Source of the DNA: Candidatus Gastranaerophilales bacterium
Lineage (GTDB): Bacteria > Bacillota > Clostridia > Lachnospirales > Lachnospiraceae
Length of the DNA stretch: 64,000 nucleotides
NCBI GenBank assembly: GCA_023663225.1
Contig: JAMPHU010000011.1
Span: forward strand, 1-64,000
Direction: 5' to 3'
Positions 36,686 to 45,334 of the stretch are shown here, piece by piece; the first letter of the stretch is position 1, and each line of letters opens with the position of its first letter. Made by a program: the position numbers and the translations under genes. The notes under the pieces are model-generated. The model made no database searches. It had not been told where the DNA came from and saw only the letters and a program-made list of their open reading frames with translations.

Positions 36686-37225
36686 ATGGCAAACAAATAT
36701 GCGGGGACACAGACGGAGAAAAATCTCGAGGCGGCTTTTGCCGGAGAATCTCAGGCGAGGAACAAGTACACCTATTTCGCATCCGTGGCGAAGAAGGAAG
36801 GTTACGAGCAGATCGCTTCTATTTTCTTAAAGACGGCCGACAATGAGAAAGAACATGCCAAGATGTGGTGCAAGGAGCTAAGCGGGATCGGCGATACCAA
36901 AGCAAATCTCTCAGCCGCCGCAGACGGAGAGAACTTTGAGTGGACGGATATGTATGAGGGTTTTGCCAAGACCGCTGAGGAGGAAGGTTTTCCGGAACTG
37001 GCAAAGAAGTTCCGCCTGGTGGCAGCCATCGAAAAGCACCATGAGGAAAGATACCGCGCGCTGCTCAACAATATCGAGACGGCGAGCGTGTTTGAAAAGA
37101 GCGAGGTAAAAGTCTGGGAGTGCCGCAACTGCGGGCATATTGTGGTCGGCACCAAGGTGCCCGAGGTATGCCCTGCCTGTAACCATCCGCAGAGTTATTT
37201 TGAGATCACAGCCGAGAATTATTGA
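36686..37225 (+). CDS. rbr: rubrerythrin
   Basis: 179 residues. The di-iron four-helix bundle (1-140) has the E-x-x-A-R-N-K-Y and E-K-E-H motifs, then a second E-E-x-G-F and E-K-H-H-E-E-R-Y pair. The C-terminal rubredoxin-like domain has C-R-N-C-G (about 145) and C-P-A-C-N-H-P. It reduces hydrogen peroxide in anaerobes. AAGGAG lies ten bases before ATG 36686 but only one base before ATG 36677, so the second is chosen. It stands alone behind its own promoter. Confidence 0.94.
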   Translation: MANKYAGTQTEKNLEAAFAGESQARNKYTYFASVAKKEGYEQIASIFLKTADNEKEHAKMWCKELSGIGDTKANLSAAADGENFEWTDMYEGFAKTAEEEGFPELAKKFRLVAAIEKHHEERYRALLNNIETASVFEKSEVKVWECRNCGHIVVGTKVPEVCPACNHPQSYFEITAENY

Positions 37226-37269
37226 TCTGTGGGGCGAGACGCCCAAAAACTTTTTTGGAGGATAAGACC

Positions 37270-39924
37270 ATGAAACCCTATGGTGTAAATGAATTGCGCA
37301 GAATGTATCTTGCATTTTTCGAGGGCAAGGAACATCTGAAAATGAAGAGTTTTTCTCTGGTGCCGAAAAACGACAACAGTCTGCTCATCATCAATTCCGG
37401 TATGGCGCCCTTAAAGCCTTATTTCACCGGACAGGAGATACCGCCCCGCAGGCGGGTGACCACCTGTCAGAAGTGCGTGCGCACAGGCGATATCGAAAAT
37501 GTGGGTAAGACGGCAAGGCATCTGACTTTTTTTGAGATGTTGGGCAATTTCTCTTTTGGAGATTACTTTAAGCATGAGGCCATCGCCTGGAGTTGGGAGT
37601 TTTTGACCGAGACCATCGGGATGGATCCGGAGAGGTTGTACCCCTCCATCTACTGTGAGGATGACGAGGCATTTGATATCTGGGTGAACGAGATCGGCGT
37701 GCCCGCTGAGAAGATCAAACGTTTTTACCGCGATGAGAACGGGGACTGCGACAACTTCTGGGAGCATGGAGCGGGCCCTTGCGGCCCCTGTTCCGAGATC
37801 TATTACGACAGAGGAGAAGAGTACGGCTGCGGAAAGCCGGACTGCGGCGTAGGCTGCGACTGCGACCGATATATGGAAGTGTGGAACAATGTGTTCACAC
37901 AGTTTGACAATGACGGGCATGGGAATTACACGGAGCTCTCCCAGAAAAACATCGACACCGGCATGGGACTGGAGCGTCTGGCCGTGGTGGTGCAGAATGT
38001 GGATTCCGTGTTTGACATTGACACTATGAAAGCGATCCGCGACCGCATCTGTCAGATTGCGGGGGTGAAGTATCAGGAGAACGATGCGGCGGACGTTTCC
38101 ATCCGGCTGATCACGGATCATATCCGGTCGGCCACCTTTATGGTCAGCGACGGCATCATGCCCTCCAACGAGGGAAGAGGCTATGTGCTCAGACGCCTGA
38201 TTCGCCGCGCTGCCAGACACGGAAGGCTCTTGGGCATAGAGGGCAAGTTTTTGGCAGAATTGAGCCGGACGGTGATAAGCGAGTGTAAGGACGGTTACCC
38301 TGAGTTGGATGAGAAAAAGGATTTCATCCTGACGATCCTGACTCAGGAGGAAGACAAATTTGACGCGACTATCGACAAGGGACTGAGCATTTTGGGAGAG
38401 CTGGAGGAGGAGATGAAAGCGTCCGGCGCAACGCAGCTCTCGGGTGAAAACGCCTTTAAGCTCTACGACACGTATGGTTTTCCTGTGGATATGACGGAGG
38501 AGATCCTGGAGGAGAAGGGATTTACCATCGATAAAGCGGGATTTGACGCCTGCATGAAGAACCAGAGGGAGACGGCGCAAAAGGCTCGCGGCGTCACCAA
38601 CTACATGGGCGCGGATGCCACGATCTATGAGTCGATAGACGTTGCTCTTTCCACCGAGTTTGTGGGATATGACAGATTAGAGCATGTCTCCGTCGTGACG
38701 GCGCTCACCACGGAGACAGAAGTGACGGGGGCCCTCACGGACGGGCAGGTCGGCACGATCATTGTAAAGGAGACCCCTTTCTACGCCACCATGGGCGGAC
38801 AGTGCGGAGATATCGGCGTGATCACCACAAAGGACGGCAGCTTTGAAGTGAAGGAGACTTTGAAGTTGGTCGGCGGCAAGGTGGGCCATGTGGGAGTGGT
38901 CACAAACGGCATGATCAAAGTGGGAGATGTGGTCACTTTGAAGGTGGACGACAGCAGGCGGGCAGATACCTGCAAGAATCATTCCGCCACCCATCTGCTC
39001 CAAAAGGCGCTTCGCGAGGTGCTGGGCACGCATGTGGAACAGAGCGGCTCTTATGTGGACGGCGACAGATTGAGATTTGACTTCAGTCACTTTGCGCCCA
39101 TGACAGAGGAGGAACTGGCGCAGGTTGAGGAAATGGTCAACCAAAAAATCTCAGAAAATCTGCCTGTGGTCACACAGATCATGGACATCGACGAGGCGAA
39201 AAAGACCGGCGCCATGGCGCTGTTTGGAGAGAAATACGGGGAGAAGGTCCGCGTGGTCAAAATGGGCGATTTCTCCGTGGAGCTCTGCGGCGGTACGCAT
39301 GTGGCGAACACGGGCGCAATCTCCGTGTTCAAGATTGTCTCAGAGAACGGTGTGGCCGCAAACGTCCGCCGTATCGAGGCGTTGACAGGGCGCGGTGTGT
39401 TTGCCTACTACAGGGAGCTGGAGAATACGCTGGAGCGTGTGGGCAAGGCGCTCAAAGCGTCGTCCGCAGGACTGGTGGAGAGAGCGGAACATGTGATGGC
39501 GGAGCTTAAGAGTCTTTCTTCGGAAAATGAGGCGCTCAAGAGCAAGGCTGCCAAGGAAGCCTTGGGAGATGTCATGGATCAGGTGCAGGAGGTAAAGGGC
39601 GTGAAGCTCCTTGCCGCAAGGGCGGACAATGTGGATATGAACGGTCTGAGGGAGTTGGGAGACCAGCTTAAATGTCAGCTTGGCGAAGGCGTGGTGGTGC
39701 TCTTGTCTCACAGGGACGGCAAGGTCAACATGATTGCCATGGCTACGGACGCCGCCGTGAAGAGCGGCGCGCACGCGGGTAACCTGATCAAGGGGATCGC
39801 AGCCCTGGTGGGCGGAGGCGGAGGCGGACGCCCCAACATGGCGCAGGCAGGCGGCAAAAACCCTGACGGTATTCCCGCGGCGATCAAAGAGGCGGCCAAA
39901 GTCTTAGAGGGGCAGATCTCCTGA
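37270..39924 (+). CDS. alaS: alanyl-tRNA synthetase
   Basis: 884 residues. Class II core 1-250 (L-R-R-M-Y-L-A-F-F-E, R-V-T-T-C-Q-K-C-V-R, G-M-G-L-E-R), tRNA-recognition helices to about 450, and the editing domain with H-S-A-T-H-L-L near 575 and C-G-G-T-H near 675. A coiled coil and C-Ala domain (about 730-884) end with the Gly-rich G-G-G-G-G-G-R-P. The ATG at 37270 follows GGAGG. No T-box leader is visible in the 44-base gap. Confidence 0.96.
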   Translation: MKPYGVNELRRMYLAFFEGKEHLKMKSFSLVPKNDNSLLIINSGMAPLKPYFTGQEIPPRRRVTTCQKCVRTGDIENVGKTARHLTFFEMLGNFSFGDYFKHEAIAWSWEFLTETIGMDPERLYPSIYCEDDEAFDIWVNEIGVPAEKIKRFYRDENGDCDNFWEHGAGPCGPCSEIYYDRGEEYGCGKPDCGVGCDCDRYMEVWNNVFTQFDNDGHGNYTELSQKNIDTGMGLERLAVVVQNVDSVFDIDTMKAIRDRICQIAGVKYQENDAADVSIRLITDHIRSATFMVSDGIMPSNEGRGYVLRRLIRRAARHGRLLGIEGKFLAELSRTVISECKDGYPELDEKKDFILTILTQEEDKFDATIDKGLSILGELEEEMKASGATQLSGENAFKLYDTYGFPVDMTEEILEEKGFTIDKAGFDACMKNQRETAQKARGVTNYMGADATIYESIDVALSTEFVGYDRLEHVSVVTALTTETEVTGALTDGQVGTIIVKETPFYATMGGQCGDIGVITTKDGSFEVKETLKLVGGKVGHVGVVTNGMIKVGDVVTLKVDDSRRADTCKNHSATHLLQKALREVLGTHVEQSGSYVDGDRLRFDFSHFAPMTEEELAQVEEMVNQKISENLPVVTQIMDIDEAKKTGAMALFGEKYGEKVRVVKMGDFSVELCGGTHVANTGAISVFKIVSENGVAANVRRIEALTGRGVFAYYRELENTLERVGKALKASSAGLVERAEHVMAELKSLSSENEALKSKAAKEALGDVMDQVQEVKGVKLLAARADNVDMNGLRELGDQLKCQLGEGVVVLLSHRDGKVNMIAMATDAAVKSGAHAGNLIKGIAALVGGGGGGRPNMAQAGGKNPDGIPAAIKEAAKVLEGQIS

Positions 39925-39980
39925 AAAAAGCATATTTACAAAATTTTGTCCACAAAATTGCCTTTTTTGCAAAAAAATGG

Positions 39981-40008
39981 TTGACGTTTGTTTTGTTTAT
40001 GGTATAAT
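39981..40008 (+). promoter_or_regulatory. sigma-A promoter for rpsU
   Basis: TTGACG (39981-39986) and TATAAT (40003-40008), 16 apart. The leader to the GTG at 40093 is about 78 bases. Confidence 0.7.
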
Positions 40009-40092
40009 AATCAGTGTGTGCGGAGAATGTACACACAAAATAACCCAATCAGTCATGTTACTAGAGGGACTGAAGGGAGGTCAGGTGCAGTC

Positions 40093-40269
40093 GTGTCAAA
40101 CGTTATCGTGAAGGAAAACGAGACTTTAGATAGTGCTTTACGCCGCTTCAAGAGAAGCTGTGCGAAGGCGGGTATCCAGCAGGAGATTCGTAAGAGAGAG
40201 CATTACGAGAAGCCGAGCGTCAAACGCAAAAAGAAGTCCGAAGCGGCCAGAAAGCGCAAGTACAACTAA
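40093..40269 (+). CDS. rpsU: 30S ribosomal protein S21
   Basis: 58 residues, complete: [19 protein letters not shown] at the N-terminus and a lysine/arginine-rich tail. S21 binds near the 3' end of 16S rRNA and the anti-Shine-Dalgarno. The GTG at 40093 aligns with the family start; AAGGGAGG is 12 bases upstream, a rather long gap for a highly made protein, so the site may be adjusted by leader folding. Confidence 0.95.
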   Translation: MSNVIVKENETLDSALRRFKRSCAKAGIQQEIRKREHYEKPSVKRKKKSEAARKRKYN

Positions 40270-40373
40270 TTCGTAGAGTTGCTTTGGCAGTTTTGTCAGG
40301 TACTTACATTGTTGAGGATCACAAGTCTCTGGATATTGGATTCAGAGACTTGTTCTGTGTCAGGAGAGAAAAC

Positions 40374-40967
40374 ATGTGGACAAAAGAGTTGCTGGGAACA
40401 GATGTCTATCATCTTGCGGCGTCCTTCGTAATCTATAGTATGCTGGGATGGCTTGTGGAGTCGATCTATATGTCTTTCTGCAACAAAAAATTGACCAACA
40501 GAGGGTTTGCAAAAGGGCCTTTTTGTCCCATATATGGTTTTGGAGCGGTGGCATGTTATCTGATTCTGGGGCCTCTTAAGGGGCATTACATAAAGATCTA
40601 TCTGTTGGGAGCTATTCTTGCGACGATTTTTGAGTATATCGTGGGGAAATGCATGATCAGACTGCTTGGTGAGCTCTGGTGGGATTACAATGAAAAACCC
40701 TTTAATTTCCAGGGGGTCATCTGTCTGGAGAGCACGGTGGCATGGGGGTTTTATGCCGTAGGGATCGTCAGTTTTCTGCACGGGGGTGTGTACATGCTGA
40801 TTGATCAGGTGAATATCGGGATCGGTATACGGCTGGTGGAGATCATCCTCGGCATTGTTGTGATCGATTATGTGTTCCAACTGCTCAAAGTTTTTCATGT
40901 CGATGTGCGGGAGCAGGGCAGCCGTCTCAAGGAGCGGTGCCAGTCCTTTATTGCCCGTTGGTATTAA
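40374..40967 (+). CDS. PF06541-type (ABC transporter type IV-like) membrane protein
   Basis: 197 residues, five or six transmembrane helices. The signature is clear: G-W-L-V-E-S-I-Y near 23-30, N-R-G-F-xx-G-P-F-C-P-I-Y-G-F-G near 41-55, then E-Y-I-V-G near 83 and W-D-Y-xxx-P-F-N-F-Q-G-xx-C-L near 103-120. Such proteins are called putative ABC permeases, but no ATPase is adjacent and the function is unproven. AGGAGAG precedes the ATG. Confidence 0.8.
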   Translation: MWTKELLGTDVYHLAASFVIYSMLGWLVESIYMSFCNKKLTNRGFAKGPFCPIYGFGAVACYLILGPLKGHYIKIYLLGAILATIFEYIVGKCMIRLLGELWWDYNEKPFNFQGVICLESTVAWGFYAVGIVSFLHGGVYMLIDQVNIGIGIRLVEIILGIVVIDYVFQLLKVFHVDVREQGSRLKERCQSFIARWY

Positions 40968-40997
40968 GCTTTTTAAAATCTGAGCGTGTCATAATTC

Positions 40998-41053
40998 ATG
41001 CCACATTCCCATATTCTGTAATAGAGATAGCAGATGGGAGTGTGGCATTTTTA
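40998..41053 (+). terminator. hairpin terminator immediately ahead of a D,D-carboxypeptidase start
   Basis: ATGCCACATTCCCAT (40998-41012) pairs with ATGGGAGTGTGGCAT (41034-41048) with one mismatch, followed by a T-run. It ends the upstream gene but also sits within two bases of the next ATG at 41055. Confidence 0.7.
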
Positions 41054-41054
41054 T

Positions 41055-42230
41055 ATGAGTTTGCGAAAAAAGATTGCGGCGCTTGCGCTCACTTTGTTTC
41101 TGGTCACATTAAATATCCTTTCCGGTGGAAGCTATGCGCTGGCGGCTGAGATAGCCGTGTCCGCGCCGTCGGTGATTTTAGTGGAGGCATCCACAGGGCA
41201 GGTGATCTATGAGGATCATTCCACAGACAGGAGAAGTCCCGCCAGCATTACCAAGATTATGACGCTTCTTCTCACCTTTGAGAAGCTTGCGGAGGGCAGG
41301 ATCAAGCTGGACGATCAGGTCTTTACCAGCGCCTATGCAAGCTCCATGGGCGGTTCTCAGGTGTTTCTGGCGGAGGGGGAGACGCAGAGCCTGGAGACGA
41401 TGATCAAGTGTATCGTGGTGTCGTCGGGCAACGATGCAAGCGTGGCGGTGGCGGAGCATATCGCTGGCAGCGAGGCAGCTTTTGTGGAACTGATGAACAA
41501 GAAGGCGGAGGAGCTGGGCATGACGGAGACGCACTTTGAGGACTGTTGCGGATTGACGGACTCCGACGATCATTACTCCTGCGCTAGGGATGTGGCGATC
41601 ATGTCCAGAGAGTTGACGACAAAATATCCGGAGATTTTCAACTACACACAGATCTGGATGGAAGATATTGTCCATGAGACCAGACAGGGCACTTCCAACT
41701 TTACCCTGAGCAGTACCAACAAGCTGTTGAAGCAGTATCAATGGACTACGGGACTCAAGACCGGTTCCACTAGCAAAGCCATGTTTTGTATCTCGGCTAC
41801 CGCCAGCAAGGACGGCATCGATCTGATCGCGGTGGTCATGGGGGCGCCTACGGGAACGGATCGTTTTCAGGACGCGCAGACTTTGCTCAGCTATGGTTTC
41901 AGTGTGAGCAGTCTCTACATAGATGAAAACAAGGATATGCTGCCGCCTCTCGCCGTGGAAGGAGGCGTGGAGGAACAAGTGTCAGTGCAATATTTGGGTG
42001 AGTTCCGTTATCTGGACACAGAGGGCAATCAGTTGAGCCAGGTGGAGAAGGTGATCGAGCTTCCGCAGAGTGCGCGCGCCCCCATAGAACAAGGGGCAGT
42101 GGCGGGTTATGCCAGATACATGCTCGATGGGGTGGAGATCGGCAGTATGCCTCTTCTCTATACACAAGATGTGGAAAAGGCAGGGTATCGCGATTATCTC
42201 CAAAAGGTATGGAGCTATTTCCTTTTGTAG
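41055..42230 (+). CDS. dacF: D-alanyl-D-alanine carboxypeptidase (penicillin-binding protein, peptidase S11)
   Basis: 391 residues from ATG 41055; an ATG at 41034 overlaps the terminator arm. Signal peptide 1-33 (A-L-A-A-E). Active serine Ser64 in S-I-T-K, second motif S-G-N (about 118-120) and K-T-G near 234. The C-terminal beta domain fits the PBP5/DacF type. It trims the terminal D-Ala of peptidoglycan stem peptides outside the membrane. The gene symbol is by family only. Start region is unusual because no good ribosome site lies before it. Confidence 0.88.
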   Translation: MSLRKKIAALALTLFLVTLNILSGGSYALAAEIAVSAPSVILVEASTGQVIYEDHSTDRRSPASITKIMTLLLTFEKLAEGRIKLDDQVFTSAYASSMGGSQVFLAEGETQSLETMIKCIVVSSGNDASVAVAEHIAGSEAAFVELMNKKAEELGMTETHFEDCCGLTDSDDHYSCARDVAIMSRELTTKYPEIFNYTQIWMEDIVHETRQGTSNFTLSSTNKLLKQYQWTTGLKTGSTSKAMFCISATASKDGIDLIAVVMGAPTGTDRFQDAQTLLSYGFSVSSLYIDENKDMLPPLAVEGGVEEQVSVQYLGEFRYLDTEGNQLSQVEKVIELPQSARAPIEQGAVAGYARYMLDGVEIGSMPLLYTQDVEKAGYRDYLQKVWSYFLL

Positions 42231-42340
42231 AAAAATATGGTAAAATATAACTATATTCATGGCAGAAGACGGCCAAAAATATACTGGATAGGGAAAAGCG
42301 CGGCTGCGTGCGTTTGGCGGCCGCGCCAGAGAGGTCCTCT

Positions 42341-43204
42341 ATGTTGGATATATTATTTACTGTCGTGTGTGTGCTTTTCATCTTTTTTGTATGGATCATA
42401 CTTTACGACAGCAATCGCTTTACTGTGACCAGACACCGGATCGTTGACCCGCGGATCAAAAAGAGCTGTCGGGCGGTGGTGCTGGCGGATCTTCACAATA
42501 AATTGTATGGCAAGGATAATGAGAGGCTGCTGGAAGCGATCCGGGAATACAAACCGGATTTTATTTTGATGGCGGGAGATATGCTCACGGCGAGGCCGAG
42601 AAAAACGTTGGACATAGCACTCTCCCTGATGAAAGAGCTGGCGGGGGATTATCCGATCTATTACGGAAACGGCAACCATGAGTATAGACTCAAACTCTAT
42701 CCGGAAAACTATGGCGATATGGCGGAGCGGTATGAGAAAGCCTTGTCCGAGTTGGGGATACATCGCCTGGTGAACAGCCACGTGGACCTGCAAGAGTTGG
42801 GAATCACCATATACGGCGCGGAGATTGACAAAATATTTTACAAGAGGTTTCGGGTTCAGAAAATGAGTCCCAAATATCTGAAGCAGATCATGGGAGTGCC
42901 AAAACCGGAGAATTACACGGTATTGATCGCGCACAATCCGGACTATTTTCCGTCGTATGCGGCCTGGGGAGCGGATCTTGTGCTGGCGGGGCATGTGCAT
43001 GGCGGGATGGTGAGGGTGCCTTTTTTAGACAGAGGAGTGATCTCGCCCAATGTCAGACTCTTTCCCAAATACGACAGCGGCGTATACCGCGAGGGCGATT
43101 CGGTCATGCTCCTTAGCAGAGGGCTGGGGATGCACACGATTCCCGTTCGCATGTTCAACCCCGGAGAGGTGATCGTGATCGATTTTGACAATCCTAAATT
43201 GTAG
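42341..43204 (+). CDS. membrane-anchored metallophosphoesterase (YaeI/YkuE-type)
   Basis: 287 residues. One N-terminal helix (2-22) anchors the protein. The metallophosphatase signature follows: L-A-D-L-H-N near 50 (in place of the usual D-x-H), A-G-D-M near 80, G-N-H-E near 110, H-N-P-D near 205 and G-H-V-H-G-G near 222. Related enzymes cleave UDP-diacylglucosamine or other phosphoesters; the substrate here is unknown. AGAGGT lies six bases before the ATG. It precedes scpA. Confidence 0.85.
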   Translation: MLDILFTVVCVLFIFFVWIILYDSNRFTVTRHRIVDPRIKKSCRAVVLADLHNKLYGKDNERLLEAIREYKPDFILMAGDMLTARPRKTLDIALSLMKELAGDYPIYYGNGNHEYRLKLYPENYGDMAERYEKALSELGIHRLVNSHVDLQELGITIYGAEIDKIFYKRFRVQKMSPKYLKQIMGVPKPENYTVLIAHNPDYFPSYAAWGADLVLAGHVHGGMVRVPFLDRGVISPNVRLFPKYDSGVYREGDSVMLLSRGLGMHTIPVRMFNPGEVIVIDFDNPKL

Positions 43205-43205
43205 T

Positions 43206-43234
43206 TTGCATAATGAAAAAAGAATTGGTATAAT
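43206..43234 (+). promoter_or_regulatory. sigma-A promoter for scpA
   Basis: TTGCAT (43206-43211) and TATAAT (43229-43234), 17 apart, 29 bases before scpA. Confidence 0.65.
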
Positions 43235-43263
43235 AAAAAAGTACATTAAAAAGAGGTAGATTC

Positions 43264-44010
43264 ATGGCGATACCTGTGAAGCTGGAGGTGTTTGAGGGTC
43301 CGCTGGACCTGTTGCTCCATCTGATAGAAAAAAACAAAATCGATATCTATGACATTCCCATAGTGGAGATCACGGAGCAATATTTGCAGTATATCCGACA
43401 GATGCAGGAGCAGGATATGAATATTGTGAGCGAGTTTTTGGTGATGGCGGCCACTCTGGTGGACATAAAATGCCGGATGCTCCTGCCCAAAGAGATCAAT
43501 GAGGAAGGGGAGGAAGAGGATCCGAGAGCCGAGTTGGTGCAAAAGCTGTTGGAGTACAAAATGTACAAGTTCATGTCCTTTGAACTCAAGGACAGACAGG
43601 TGGATGCTGCCAGAAATCTGTACCGAGAGCAGCGGTTGCCCAAAGAGGTGGCGGCATACCGCCAGCCTATCGACTACGAGGAGCTGCTAGGGGATCTGAA
43701 CCTGAACAAGCTCCATGAGATCTTTCGATCCATTATCAGAAGGCAGGAGGACAAGATCGATCCCATCAGGAGCCAGTACGGCAATATCGAGAAAGACGAG
43801 ATCGACATGGACGAAAAGACGCTGTACGTGGAGGCATATGCTAAGGAACACAAGCAGTTTAGTTTCCGCAAGCTGCTGGAAAAACAGACAAGCCGTATGG
43901 AGATCATCGTGACTTTTCTGATTATTTTGGAGCTGATGAAGACAGGGAAGATCACGGTCTGTCAGGAGGAAATATTTGACGATATTATGATTATTTCAAA
44001 CGCGGCGTAG
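43264..44010 (+). CDS. scpA: segregation and condensation protein A
   Basis: 248 residues. N-terminal signature F-E-G-P-L-D-L-L-L-H-L-I (about 9-20) and I-xx-I-P-I-xxx-T-E-Q-Y. A charged hinge lies near 78-95, and a winged-helix C-terminus covers about 180-248. It is the kleisin that bridges SMC heads with ScpB for chromosome segregation. scpB follows 33 bases later in the conserved order. Confidence 0.95.
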   Translation: MAIPVKLEVFEGPLDLLLHLIEKNKIDIYDIPIVEITEQYLQYIRQMQEQDMNIVSEFLVMAATLVDIKCRMLLPKEINEEGEEEDPRAELVQKLLEYKMYKFMSFELKDRQVDAARNLYREQRLPKEVAAYRQPIDYEELLGDLNLNKLHEIFRSIIRRQEDKIDPIRSQYGNIEKDEIDMDEKTLYVEAYAKEHKQFSFRKLLEKQTSRMEIIVTFLIILELMKTGKITVCQEEIFDDIMIISNAA

Positions 44011-44043
44011 GAAAAAAGTGTGCGTCGCAGGGAAGGATAGATT

Positions 44044-44613
44044 ATGGAAAGGACCAGAGCGGAAGCGGTGATCGAGGCCGTGCTGTTTTCCATGGGCGAT
44101 TCCGTGGAGATCGGCAGGCTCGCCGATGTGATAGAGGAGGATGTGCAGACTACCAGGGCGATCCTGCAGGATATGGCGGATCGGTACGAGAAGGAGGATA
44201 GAGGGATCTCTCTGACGCAGTTTGACAATGCGGTGCAGCTTTGCACCAAGGCGGACATGTATGAGTATCTAATCAAGATCGCCAAAGCCCCCAAAAAGAT
44301 GATATTGACGGACACGGTGTTGGAAACCTTGTCCATCATTGCTTATAAACAGCCTGTGACTAGGATCGAGATTGAGCGCGTGCGCGGTGTAAGCTGCGAT
44401 CATGCCATCAACAAGCTGTTAGAGTACGATCTGATCACGGAGTTGGGCAGACTGGATGCGCCGGGCCGCCCGCTTCTGTTTGGCACTACAGAGCAGTTTC
44501 TCCGCAGCTTTGGCGTACAAAATCTGGAGGAACTGCCGGAGTTGAACCATGTGCAGATGGAGGAATTCAAAAAACAGGCGGAGGAAGAGGTGCAGTTGCA
44601 GTTAGATGTATGA
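44044..44613 (+). CDS. scpB: segregation and condensation protein B
   Basis: 189 residues. Two winged-helix modules: 1-75 (V-I-E-A-V-L-F-S-M-G) and 85-165 (L-E-T-L-S-I-I-A-Y-K-Q-P-V-T-R, then R-G-V-S; G-R-P-L-L-F-G-T-T-E-x-F). It is the partner of ScpA in the SMC complex. The PilZ gene follows 20 bases later and may be co-transcribed. Confidence 0.94.
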   Translation: MERTRAEAVIEAVLFSMGDSVEIGRLADVIEEDVQTTRAILQDMADRYEKEDRGISLTQFDNAVQLCTKADMYEYLIKIAKAPKKMILTDTVLETLSIIAYKQPVTRIEIERVRGVSCDHAINKLLEYDLITELGRLDAPGRPLLFGTTEQFLRSFGVQNLEELPELNHVQMEEFKKQAEEEVQLQLDV

Positions 44614-44633
44614 TACTGCAAGGAGAGGACGAT

Positions 44634-45284
44634 ATGTTACTGCAAGATTTACGTGTGAGCGACGAGATCGTATTGGAAATTAATTGGGGCAACAATCTGT
44701 ATAAAGTGCCCACAAAGGTTGTCGTTGTGTTGAAGGAAGCTATATTGGTGAATCCTTTTGTCAGTCAAGGGGTTGTGTTGGATCTGGACAAGTTCCATGA
44801 CATGTGTTACAACATTGTCTCTAAGGACAAAAAGGACGGACATGTGATCACCTGGAAGAATGTGCTGATCCAGAAGACCAAGTACAAGAATATTACGCTC
44901 TATCAGATCGAATCGCCTAAGTACGCCCAGTTGGCCCAACATAATGAAAGGCGGGAGAACGGCAGGACGGTTGTGGACAAGGTGGGGTCGATCAGCGTCG
45001 GCGATCGGACGGATAAGAAGAAGGCGGTGATCCACGACATCAGCTCCAACGGGATTTCTTTCTATGTGTCGGAGGGTTTTGAGACGAATGGAAGAAATAT
45101 CCTGGTAGAGTTTGATGATATGATAAACGACAGGATGTTCCATCTGCGGTTAGAGTGCAGCTTTGTCAGGGAGGTGAAGCAGAACGAGCACTCGCTGGTG
45201 GGATGTTCTGTAAAAAATGCGGAGCGCAATATTCTGGAATATGTGTGTCTGAAGCGGATGAGCGAGGCGCGCAAGGAGGGATGA
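44634..45284 (+). CDS. PilZ-domain protein (putative c-di-GMP receptor)
   Basis: 216 residues. The N-terminal YcgR-like beta domain covers 1-100, and the PilZ domain about 100-210. The bis-(3'-5')-cyclic di-GMP motifs are only partly kept: the R-R-E-N-G-R near 103-108 stands for R-xxx-R, and D-I-S-S-N-G-I near 133-139 for D/N-x-S-xx-G. AAGGAG precedes the ATG at 44634. No flagellar or cyclase gene is in this window, so the regulated process is unknown. The same strand and short gap tie it to scpAB. Confidence 0.8.
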   Translation: MLLQDLRVSDEIVLEINWGNNLYKVPTKVVVVLKEAILVNPFVSQGVVLDLDKFHDMCYNIVSKDKKDGHVITWKNVLIQKTKYKNITLYQIESPKYAQLAQHNERRENGRTVVDKVGSISVGDRTDKKKAVIHDISSNGISFYVSEGFETNGRNILVEFDDMINDRMFHLRLECSFVREVKQNEHSLVGCSVKNAERNILEYVCLKRMSEARKEG

Positions 45285-45334
45285 GATTGCGCACGGGATT
45301 AGAAACAATGGAATAGAGGGACAAATGGCCTCAT

